Position numbers and translations under genes: made by a program | NCBI GenBank assembly: GCA_004322135.1 | Contig: SCSG01000036.1 | Location: 1-64,000 of the forward strand | Length of the DNA: 64,000 nt | DNA from: Burkholderiaceae bacterium | GTDB lineage: Bacteria > Pseudomonadota > Gammaproteobacteria > Burkholderiales > Burkholderiaceae_B | Direction of reading: 5' to 3' | Shown: positions 57,439 to 64,000 of the stretch, piece after piece | Numbering within the stretch: the first letter of the stretch is position 1 | How the letters are laid out: every line of letters begins with the position of its first letter | The notes under the pieces: model-generated | Databases searched by the model: none | Told to the model about the DNA's origin: nothing | Seen by the model: only the letters and a program-made list of their open reading frames with translations

Positions 57439-58956
57439 CTACCCAATACCCAGCTCCTGACATTTCCGCGTCAAGGTATTGCGGCCCACGCCGAGACGCT
57501 GGGCGGCCTCGGCCCGTCGACCATGACTATGAGCCAGAGCGGCAGTCAGCAACACTACTTCAAATTGACGTTGTAGCGTTGCCATGACGGCAGGCTCGTT
57601 GCGGCCAAGCCTGGCGCCAGCCTCGTCGGCAAGCAGGGAAAGCCAGGACTCTGGACTCTTCGGCGAAACAATTGCATTGACCGCGCGCTCATGTTCGCCG
57701 AACGTAGCGGACCGATGCGTATCGCCGGCACCGGCCCGGGTCGTCGTAACTTGTTCCCCCTGCGCGGCGCTGCGTCCGGCCGCTTCGGCCACCTCCGGTG
57801 GAAGGTCTTTGTAGTCAACCAACTGACCGGACGACATGACGGTCAGCCAATGGCAAAAATTTTCCAACTGCCGAATATTGCCCGGATAGTCAAAAGCCAT
57901 CAAGGCGCGCATAGCGGCCGGGGTCAGGTGGCGAACGCCGACTCCCAGGCTCCGGGCACTGTTTTGCAGGAACAGTTCTGCCAGCGCCGGAATGTCCTCT
58001 TTACGCTCGTGCAGTGGAGGCAGGCGCAGGCGGATGACATTGAGCCGGTGATAAAGATCTTTGCGGAACAGCCCCTGCTCCACCAGTTGTTCCAAAGGCT
58101 GGTGAGTCGCCGTCACGATACGGACGTCCACCGAAATGACTTGCGAACCGCCTACCCGATAAAAACTGCCTTCGGCCAGCACGCGCAACAGCCGTGTTTG
58201 CAACTCAATCGGCATGTCGCCAATTTCGTCCAGGAACAGCGTGCCGCCATTGGCTTCCTCGAAGCGCCCCCGTCGCGTCTGTGTAGCGCCCGTAAAGGCG
58301 CCACGCTCGTGGCCGAATAATTCGGCCTCAAGCAGGTCGCGCGGGATGGCGGCGGCGTTCAGGGCGACGAACGGCGCCGACGCGCGCGGGCTGTGGGTAT
58401 GCAGGGCCCGTGCAACCAGCTCTTTACCCGTGCCCGACTCGCCGGTAATCAGAACCGTAGCGGCCGAAATAGCCAGGCGACCGATTGCGCGGAATACCTC
58501 TTGCATGGCCGCCGACGATGACGTCATCATGTCGCGGCCTGGCGGTGGACCGGCGGCTCCCGACACTTCGGGCATAACGGTTTCGGCCAGGACTGTGCCG
58601 GCGCGGGAGGCTCTTTGTATGAGCGCCACGGCTGTGTTGATATCGAAAGGTTTGGCCAAATAGTCGAAAGCACCCTTCTGAAATGCCGCCACAGTACTAT
58701 TCAGATCGGTAAAGGCCGTCATGATGATCACCGGCAAATTGGGGTGGCTGAGTTTGATTTCCTGCAGCAGCGTCAGCCCGTCCTTGCCAGGCATGCGGAT
58801 ATCTGTGACCAGTACAGACAACTGCGAATCAGGCAGCACATCGAGCATATCCTGGGCCGAAGCAAAGCTACGCGTGGGAATGTCAGCACGCGCCAAAGCC
58901 TTCTCGAGCACCCAGCGGATGCTCTGATCGTCATCGACTATCCAGACCGGTTTCAT
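57439..58956 (-). CDS. ntrC: Nitrogen regulator NtrC (NRI)
   Basis: 505 residues from ATG 58956, overlapping the ntrB stop (ATGA). Receiver domain with Asp52 (LVTDIRMPG) and Lys in KPFD; AAA+ domain with Walker A GESGTGKE, the sigma-54 contact GAFTGA, and FLDEIGDMP; C-terminal Fis-type HTH (RRAEAAQRLGVGRNTLTRKC). It activates sigma-54 promoters under nitrogen limitation, including that of glnA upstream. The frame extends to 59118 but that part lies in ntrB. Confidence 0.96.
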   Translation of the reverse strand: MKPVWIVDDDQSIRWVLEKALARADIPTRSFASAQDMLDVLPDSQLSVLVTDIRMPGKDGLTLLQEIKLSHPNLPVIIMTAFTDLNSTVAAFQKGAFDYLAKPFDINTAVALIQRASRAGTVLAETVMPEVSGAAGPPPGRDMMTSSSAAMQEVFRAIGRLAISAATVLITGESGTGKELVARALHTHSPRASAPFVALNAAAIPRDLLEAELFGHERGAFTGATQTRRGRFEEANGGTLFLDEIGDMPIELQTRLLRVLAEGSFYRVGGSQVISVDVRIVTATHQPLEQLVEQGLFRKDLYHRLNVIRLRLPPLHERKEDIPALAELFLQNSARSLGVGVRHLTPAAMRALMAFDYPGNIRQLENFCHWLTVMSSGQLVDYKDLPPEVAEAAGRSAAQGEQVTTTRAGAGDTHRSATFGEHERAVNAIVSPKSPESWLSLLADEAGARLGRNEPAVMATLQRQFEVVLLTAALAHSHGRRAEAAQRLGVGRNTLTRKCQELGIG

Positions 58957-60011
58957 ACTGACTCCAAAGGCAAGACCAGGCGAAATTCCGTCTGGCCCTT
59001 GCGTGAATCGAACTCGATGACGCCGCCGTGCTGGTGCACGAACTCCTGGGCCAGGCTCAGGCCAAGTCCTGTACCGTTGGCCCTGCCGGTCACGAGTGGA
59101 TGGAAAATAGTCTCCCACAGCTCACGAGGTACACCAGGTCCATTGTCAAGAATGGTAATGATGATGCCCATGCGAACTGGCCGGGATTCGAGCATCAACC
59201 GATGGCCGATGCGGGTACGCAGCACCAGCCTCGGAGCATCCACTGCATCCCCTTCAGTAAGCGCCTGGGCCGCGTTGCGGGCAACATTGAGCACCGCCTG
59301 CATCAGACGCGCCGGGTCGCCAACCAGGTCAGGTGCCGAGGCATCATAGTCGCGAACAATTTCGATGCGCGCCGCAAATTCGGCCTTGAGCAACGTATAA
59401 ACCCGCTCGCAAACTTCGTGAACATTGAACCGCGACATGTTCAGCCGCTCACCTTGCGGAGCGACGAGGCGATCAATAAGCCGGACAAGGCGGTCGGCCT
59501 CGGCAATGATTACGCCCGCATACTCGTGCAACGGATGCCCGACTTCCAGCTCACCGTCCAGCAACTGCGCGGCCCCACGTATCCCACCTAGTGGATTCTT
59601 TATTTCATGTGCAAGATTGCGCAACGACTCACGCTGAACCCGCAGCTCCTTGCCCAATTGCAGCGCGCGATCCAATTGTTCATGGCGCTCCATCCCACTG
59701 ATTTCGAGCAGTGCACTCCAGGGCTGCCCTTCATTGGGGACAAGAACCAGGTTGGCCGGAACGAGCGACTCACCCCGCCGTATGGTGACTTCGCGGCGCA
59801 AGACACCGTATTTGCCACCCACAGCATCGAGAAAACGCGACTCAAGCATTGCATCAGCGTCAAACAAAGATGCGCCAAAGGCACCAATGAGTCGCCCACG
59901 CGGCAAGCCAAACAGCTCTTGTGCGCTTGTGTTGGTGCCCTGCACGTTGCCCTGCGCATCAAGCAGGACAATTGCGGTAGCGAGCAGGTCGTAGCTTTCC
60001 ACATTGATCAT
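58953..60011 (-). CDS. ntrB: Nitrogen sensor kinase NtrB (NRII)
   Basis: 352 residues. A PAS-like N-terminal domain (about 10-115) precedes the dimerisation/phosphoacceptor box LRNLAHEIKNPLGGIRGAAQ, where the His is phosphorylated, and the ATPase motifs DNGPGVPRELWETIFHPLVT and GTGLGLSLAQEFV. There are no membrane helices, so it is cytosolic as expected. It overlaps ntrC and follows glnA by 29 bp, giving glnA-ntrB-ntrC. Confidence 0.96.
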   Translation of the reverse strand: MINVESYDLLATAIVLLDAQGNVQGTNTSAQELFGLPRGRLIGAFGASLFDADAMLESRFLDAVGGKYGVLRREVTIRRGESLVPANLVLVPNEGQPWSALLEISGMERHEQLDRALQLGKELRVQRESLRNLAHEIKNPLGGIRGAAQLLDGELEVGHPLHEYAGVIIAEADRLVRLIDRLVAPQGERLNMSRFNVHEVCERVYTLLKAEFAARIEIVRDYDASAPDLVGDPARLMQAVLNVARNAAQALTEGDAVDAPRLVLRTRIGHRLMLESRPVRMGIIITILDNGPGVPRELWETIFHPLVTGRANGTGLGLSLAQEFVHQHGGVIEFDSRKGQTEFRLVLPLESV

Positions 60012-60040
60012 CGCTGCAGCCCGCCCGGTGAGCCAACCCC

Positions 60041-61453
60041 CTAGAGGCTGTAATACATGTCGAACTCTACGGGGTGAGTCGTCTTGCGCAAGCGCGTGAC
60101 TTCGGCCATTTTGAGTTCGATATAGGCATCCAGCATGTCATTGCCGAACACGCCGCCGCGCGTCAGGAATTCGCGATCCGCGTCCAACGCAAGAACGGCT
60201 TGTTCAAGAGAAGAGCACACAGTCGGAATCTTGGCGTCTTCTTCAGGAGGCAAGTCGTACAGGTTCTTGTCGGCGGGGTCTCCCGGATGGATCTTATTCT
60301 GCACTCCATCCAGACCAGCCATCATCAGCGCCGCAAAGGCCAGGTACGGATTGGCCAGTGGGTCGGGGAAACGCGCCTCAACACGGCGGCCCTTGGGGCT
60401 GCCGACATAAGGAATACGCATTGAAGCCGAGCGATTGCGCGCTGAATAAGCCAGCTTGACCGGTGCTTCGAAATGGGGCACCAGACGCTTGTAAGAATTG
60501 GTACCCGGGTTGGTGATGGCATTCAGGGCGCGGGCGTGTTTGATGACGCCGCCAATGTAATACAGCGCAAATTCGGAAAGCCCCGCGTAGCCATTACCTG
60601 CAAACAGATTTTGGCCGTCCTTCCAGATGGACTGGTGTACGTGCATGCCCGAGCCGTTGTCGCCGACGACTGGCTTGGGCATGAACGTAGCCGTCTTGCC
60701 ATAAACATGAGCCACGTTGTGAACGGTGTACTTCAGGATCTGATTCCAGTCGGCCCGCTGGACGAGTGTGCTGAACTTGGTACCGATTTCAAGCTGGCCC
60801 GGGCTGGCAACCTCATGATGGTGTACTTCGACTGGCACACCCTGCTGCTCAAGCAGCAAACACATTTCCGACCTCATGTCATGAAACGAGTCGACCGGCG
60901 GCACGGGAATGTAGCCGCCCTTGGCAGCGGGCCGATGTCCCAGATTGCCGCCATTGAGTTCAAGGCCACGCGACCACGGTGCCTCTTCGGACTGTATCTT
61001 GACAAAGCAACCCGACGAATCGTCGTCCCACATGATGCTGTCAAACACGAAAAATTCGGGCTCGGGCCCAAAATAGGCAGTGTCACCCAAGCCACTGGAT
61101 TTGAGGTACGCTTCGGCCCGTCTCGCCAAAGAGCGTGGGTCGCGCTCGTATCCCTTCAGATCCGAAGGCTCGACAACATCACACGTAAGAATCAGCGTGG
61201 TTTCCTCGCGAAACGGATCCAGACGAGACGTCTTCAAGTCGGGAATAAGCACCATGTCCGACGCCTCAATCCCCTTCCATCCCGCGATCGACGAGCCGTC
61301 AAACGCCTGTCCGGCTTCGAGCTTGTCTTCATCCACGACATGGCTGGGCACTGTCATATGATGCTCGCGTCCCAGTGTGTCGGTGAAGCGAAAATCGACG
61401 AAGGCAACTTCGCGGTCAGCAATTAACTTTACAATTTCTTCGGGGGTGGACAT
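60041..61453 (-). CDS. glnA: Glutamine synthetase type I (GlnA)
   Basis: 470 residues from ATG 61453, with CAGGAG upstream. The N-terminal beta-grasp ([20 protein letters not shown]) and catalytic domain motifs are visible: the substrate region [20 protein letters not shown] and the adenylylation-loop segment [14 protein letters not shown] with the Tyr near 397. It assimilates ammonium into glutamine and is covalently controlled in proteobacteria. It is read from a sigma-54 promoter at 61527-61542. Confidence 0.97.
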   Translation of the reverse strand: MSTPEEIVKLIADREVAFVDFRFTDTLGREHHMTVPSHVVDEDKLEAGQAFDGSSIAGWKGIEASDMVLIPDLKTSRLDPFREETTLILTCDVVEPSDLKGYERDPRSLARRAEAYLKSSGLGDTAYFGPEPEFFVFDSIMWDDDSSGCFVKIQSEEAPWSRGLELNGGNLGHRPAAKGGYIPVPPVDSFHDMRSEMCLLLEQQGVPVEVHHHEVASPGQLEIGTKFSTLVQRADWNQILKYTVHNVAHVYGKTATFMPKPVVGDNGSGMHVHQSIWKDGQNLFAGNGYAGLSEFALYYIGGVIKHARALNAITNPGTNSYKRLVPHFEAPVKLAYSARNRSASMRIPYVGSPKGRRVEARFPDPLANPYLAFAALMMAGLDGVQNKIHPGDPADKNLYDLPPEEDAKIPTVCSSLEQAVLALDADREFLTRGGVFGNDMLDAYIELKMAEVTRLRKTTHPVEFDMYYSL

Positions 61454-61526
61454 AAAAACTCCTGAATGATGAGACATCAAAGGTTGGATCGATGCTTAAA
61501 GGCATAGCACTCGATAAATATTTAAA

Positions 61527-61542
61527 GCAATAATCATGCCAA
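61527..61542 (-). promoter_or_regulatory. Sigma-54 promoter of glnA
   Basis: The minus strand reads TTGGCATGATTATTGC, matching the -24/-12 consensus TGGCAC-N5-TTGC with the GG and GC pairs at the required spacing. It is about 75 bp upstream of the glnA ATG, so expression should need NtrC phosphorylated by NtrB. Confidence 0.85.
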
Positions 61543-61617
61543 CTATGGAAATGACCCCCGCGGCCTGTATCAATACCACCTCGGCACCCGTCGCGTGCCT
61601 GTCGATGCTGGCGCGAC

Positions 61618-61632
61618 GCCCCATTATGGGGC
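61618..61632. promoter_or_regulatory. Palindrome upstream of the glnA sigma-54 promoter
   Basis: GCCCCATTATGGGGC is a perfect 15-bp inverted repeat about 80 bp upstream of the -24 element, where NtrC enhancers normally lie. It does not match the standard NtrC site (TGCACC-N5-GGTGCA) well; a nearby half-like GCGCACCA occurs on the minus strand. It is a candidate enhancer or other operator only. Confidence 0.4.
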
Positions 61633-61666
61633 AAAAATTGGTGCGCTGCTACGCCCCAAAGCCGAA

Positions 61667-62896
61667 TTAACTCAGAAACTCTTCCAGCAGGTCATTCAAA
61701 AATCGCCACCCCAGAGGGCTAGCCTGCAACCGATCCGGGTCGGACGTCAAGAGGCCTTTGGCAACGGCCTGCTCCACAACGGGCCGAATCGCTGCAAACG
61801 AAAGCCCCGTGCGCTCGGAAAAGATGTGCGCAGGAACCCCTGTGCGCAAACGCAGCGCGTTCAGCATGAACTCGAACGGCAGATCGTCGGCAGGAATCTG
61901 CCTATCCTCGGCAAGGTGGCTGCCATCCCTGCGCATTGCCTTGTCCATCCACGATTGCGGATTCTTGAGCCTGGCCTGGCGAACAATCCTGTCATGAAAT
62001 GTCAATTTGCCGTGTGCACCTGGCCCAATGCCCAGGTAGTCGCCGAACTCCCAATAGTTGACGTTGTGGCGACAGCGTTCACCTGACCGGGCGTAGGCGG
62101 ATACCTCATAGCGCTCCCACCCACCGTCAGTTGCAGCCGCTGCCACCGCATCCTGCATGGCGGCTCCGTCATCGTCATTGGGCACAGGAGGTGGAAACTT
62201 GGCGAATACCGTATTGGGCTCAAGCGTGAGGTGGTACAACGACAAATGCCCTGTTCCGAAAGACATGGCCTCGCGCACGTCGGCGACACACTCCAGCATG
62301 GTCTGTCGCGGCAGGGCAAACATAATGTCGAGATTGACACGCTCGACGACATTCTGCGCCACGTCAATGGCGGCGCGCGCCTGCCTGGCATCGTGGATGC
62401 GGCCCAGCGCCCGCAAGGCATTGTCATTGAAGCTTTGTATCCCAAGTGAAATGCGATTGATGCCGCTGCGCGCATACTCTTTGAAGCGCGCCGTTTCCAC
62501 CGTACCCGGGTTGGCCTCCATCGTGATTTCTGCATGCGGCTCAAGCGGCAGGTATGCACGGAACATCGTCAGCATCTCGTCAATCGCCGAGGCAGACAAT
62601 AAACTGGGAGTGCCGCCGCCTATGAATACAGTTGCCACCTGACGTCCCCATACCAATGGCAAAGCCTGTTCAAGGTCGGCACGCAAGGCCGCCAAGTACT
62701 GCTCTTCAGGAACGCTACCATTCACTTCATGTGAATTGAAGTCGCAGTACGGGCACTTACGCACACACCAGGGCACATGCACATACAGGGAAAGCGTAGG
62801 CAGGCTGGCAAGTTTTATGGTGTCATCGGCAACATCAACGGTGGCCTTGCGCAGGGCCTTCCCTTCAAAGACGACGGAAGGAGCCCTGTCGGACAT
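61667..62896 (-). CDS. hemW: Radical SAM heme chaperone HemW
   Basis: 409 residues. The 4Fe-4S cluster motif CVRKCPYC (CxxxCxxC) follows LYVHVPW, and HemW-type features include FIGGGTPSLLSASAI, MEANPGTVE and GINRISLGIQSF. It lacks the N-terminal extension of HemN, so it is more likely a heme chaperone than coproporphyrinogen dehydrogenase. ATG 62896 overlaps the rdgB stop (TAATG), so translation is coupled. Confidence 0.94.
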   Translation of the reverse strand: MSDRAPSVVFEGKALRKATVDVADDTIKLASLPTLSLYVHVPWCVRKCPYCDFNSHEVNGSVPEEQYLAALRADLEQALPLVWGRQVATVFIGGGTPSLLSASAIDEMLTMFRAYLPLEPHAEITMEANPGTVETARFKEYARSGINRISLGIQSFNDNALRALGRIHDARQARAAIDVAQNVVERVNLDIMFALPRQTMLECVADVREAMSFGTGHLSLYHLTLEPNTVFAKFPPPVPNDDDGAAMQDAVAAAATDGGWERYEVSAYARSGERCRHNVNYWEFGDYLGIGPGAHGKLTFHDRIVRQARLKNPQSWMDKAMRRDGSHLAEDRQIPADDLPFEFMLNALRLRTGVPAHIFSERTGLSFAAIRPVVEQAVAKGLLTSDPDRLQASPLGWRFLNDLLEEFLS

Positions 62897-63510
62897 TACG
62901 CACCGCCCTGCTCAAGCAGGCTATGCAGCAGCTTTTTCAGCGCCTGGGCACGATGACTGTGGCGGTTCTTTACCGAAGGCTCCATTTGCGCGGCCGTTTG
63001 CCCCAAGTCGGGCAGATAAAAGTACGGATCGTACCCAAAGCCATTACTGCCGCGCGGCTCGTCAACGATCTGGCCGTGCCAGACTCCTTCAACAATAAGG
63101 GGGCGCGGATCATCGGCACTGCGCACATAAACCAGTACGGCGATGTAGTCGGCGCTTCTGTCCGTGATGCCGGCAAGCTTGCTGACCAGCAGGTGGTTAT
63201 TTTCGCGATCTGATTTTTCTCCGCCGTTTTCCAGCATGGCGTAACGCGCCGAATGCACACCTGGAGCCCCATTCAGCGCATTGACGCACAGGCCTGAATC
63301 ATCGGCCAGCGCCGCAAGCCCGGTGGCGGAACTGGCGTGGCGCGCTTTGGTCAGTGCGTTTTCCACAAAAGTGCAAAACGGCTCTTCTGCTTCGGAAACA
63401 CCAAGTTCACCCTGCGGGACCATGATGATTCCAGCGGCATCCAGGATAGCGGAGAATTCTTTCAACTTGCCCCGATTGTTCGAGGCAAGGACAACTTTGC
63501 GAGTACTCAT
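62896..63510 (-). CDS. rdgB: XTP/dITP pyrophosphatase RdgB
   Basis: 204 residues with the Ham1/RdgB motifs VLASNNRGKLKEFSAIL, ADDSGLCVNALNGAPGVHSA and GSNGFGYDPYFY. It cleans non-canonical purine nucleotides such as dITP and XTP. It sits between rph and hemW, an arrangement often seen in proteobacteria. Confidence 0.96.
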   Translation of the reverse strand: MSTRKVVLASNNRGKLKEFSAILDAAGIIMVPQGELGVSEAEEPFCTFVENALTKARHASSATGLAALADDSGLCVNALNGAPGVHSARYAMLENGGEKSDRENNHLLVSKLAGITDRSADYIAVLVYVRSADDPRPLIVEGVWHGQIVDEPRGSNGFGYDPYFYLPDLGQTAAQMEPSVKNRHSHRAQALKKLLHSLLEQGGA

Positions 63511-63634
63511 GCAGATGCAACTGAAAATGGGGGGAGAAATTTACCGGTAACCTGGCGCGTTGTGCCGGTAGTGCGCGTTGCGTGCAGGCTCCATTCCAGT
63601 TTAACCGACTGGCAGTCTGCCCGTGCGCGTCGGC

Positions 63635-64000
63635 TCACAGCGCGTCGCGCTGAGCCTGAATAAGCTGGTCTATACCCGCATGCGCCAGGTCCAGCAGTTG
63701 GCCCAGCGTGTCACGATCGAATGTTTGGCCCTCGGCCGTGCCCTGTACTTCGACGAACCCGCCCGCGCCCGTCATGACAATGTTCAGATCCGAGTCGCAA
63801 CCCGAATCCTCCACGTAGTCCAGATCCAGCAAAGCACAACCGCCCACCATGCCCACCGAAACTGCGGCGACATGGTCCTTGATCGGATTACGTTCGAGCC
63901 GGCCGTCCGCCGTCAGCGTACGGACTGCCAGCGCCGCGGCAACCCAGGCGCCAGTGATGCTGGCGCAGCGCGTGCCGCCATCAGCCTGCAAGACGTCGCA
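63635..64000 (-). CDS. rph: Ribonuclease PH, C-terminal part (runs off window)
   Basis: The last 121 codons of RNase PH, which trims tRNA 3' ends. [40 protein letters not shown] and [20 protein letters not shown] fit the family, and the frame continues to the window edge (CDVL before QADGG). The gene lies about 125 bp upstream of rdgB on the same strand. Confidence 0.95.
   Translation of the reverse strand, partial: CDVLQADGGTRCASITGAWVAAALAVRTLTADGRLERNPIKDHVAAVSVGMVGGCALLDLDYVEDSGCDSDLNIVMTGAGGFVEVQGTAEGQTFDRDTLGQLLDLAHAGIDQLIQAQRDAL

Noticed and set aside
57248-57463. Overlapping short frames on both strands between fpr and ntrC
   Set aside because: Neither has a ribosome binding site or family resemblance, and each is the mirror of the other.
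60473-61426. 317-codon plus-strand frame opposite glnA
   Set aside because: Antisense to the strongly conserved glutamine synthetase; composition is typical of shadow frames.

Overview
The window looks like chromosomal DNA from a moderately GC-rich betaproteobacterium, probably Burkholderiales and close to Alcaligenaceae. The reasoning is inferential: the housekeeping genes (glnA-ntrB-ntrC, recG-ridA, oxyR, livHMGF, rdgB-hemW, ccmAB) have Burkholderiales-like content, and there is a 28-bp sequence almost identical to the proteobacterial XerCD site dif. No rRNA, tRNA or CRISPR array was seen. The window starts inside ccmB and ends inside rph.

Region 1 (1-6265) holds the end of a cytochrome c maturation locus (ccmA, ccmB), then decayed junction DNA (a transposase-like N-terminal fragment and a headless XRE regulator), then a compact accessory element. 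The element has a tyrosine recombinase and a KfrA-like DNA-binding coiled-coil protein, transcribed divergently around a 20-bp inverted repeat. They are followed by an AT-richer two-gene cassette: a ComEC-like metallo-beta-lactamase-fold enzyme and a four-helix membrane protein. The element ends in a cluster of imperfect repeats and then the dif-like site. The cassette is the best candidate for an undescribed system in this window.

Region 2 (6363-16541) is a metal-resistance block. It contains a minimal mercury operon (merR divergent from merC-merA), a copper operon (copper chaperone, CopA, CueR) with a broken HvfC/BufC-like gene and a Met-rich periplasmic protein beside it, and an RcnR-like regulator with a P1B-type ATPase and a His-tailed DMT exporter. 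The ATPase lacks the usual CPC motif.

Region 3 (16842-31000) carries envelope and stress functions: a phospholipase D-type lipoprotein, glycine-zipper and BON lipoproteins, PoxB with a glutamate-synthase-like flavoprotein, UspA, a DUF2165 protein, a LolD/FtsX-type ABC system with a CrtC/AttH-like protein, a glutathione transferase and a pirin.

Region 4 (31159-45917) has MgtA, ArsB, an intradiol dioxygenase opposite a branched-chain-type solute-binding protein, an FMN reductase, a slipin/NfeD pair, DUF488, fumarase C, an Epd-like dehydrogenase, an SDR and a second GST.

Region 5 (46023-64000) is almost entirely minus strand and largely housekeeping: proC-yhhQ-livHMGF as one tight run, a LivJ-like binding protein, oxyR, recG, ridA, fpr, the nitrogen-control set ntrC-ntrB-glnA with a recognisable sigma-54 promoter, then hemW, rdgB and rph.

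Starts were moved inward from the longest reading frame wherever a ribosome binding site or family length favoured a later codon. All family assignments come from reading motifs by eye; no database search was run.
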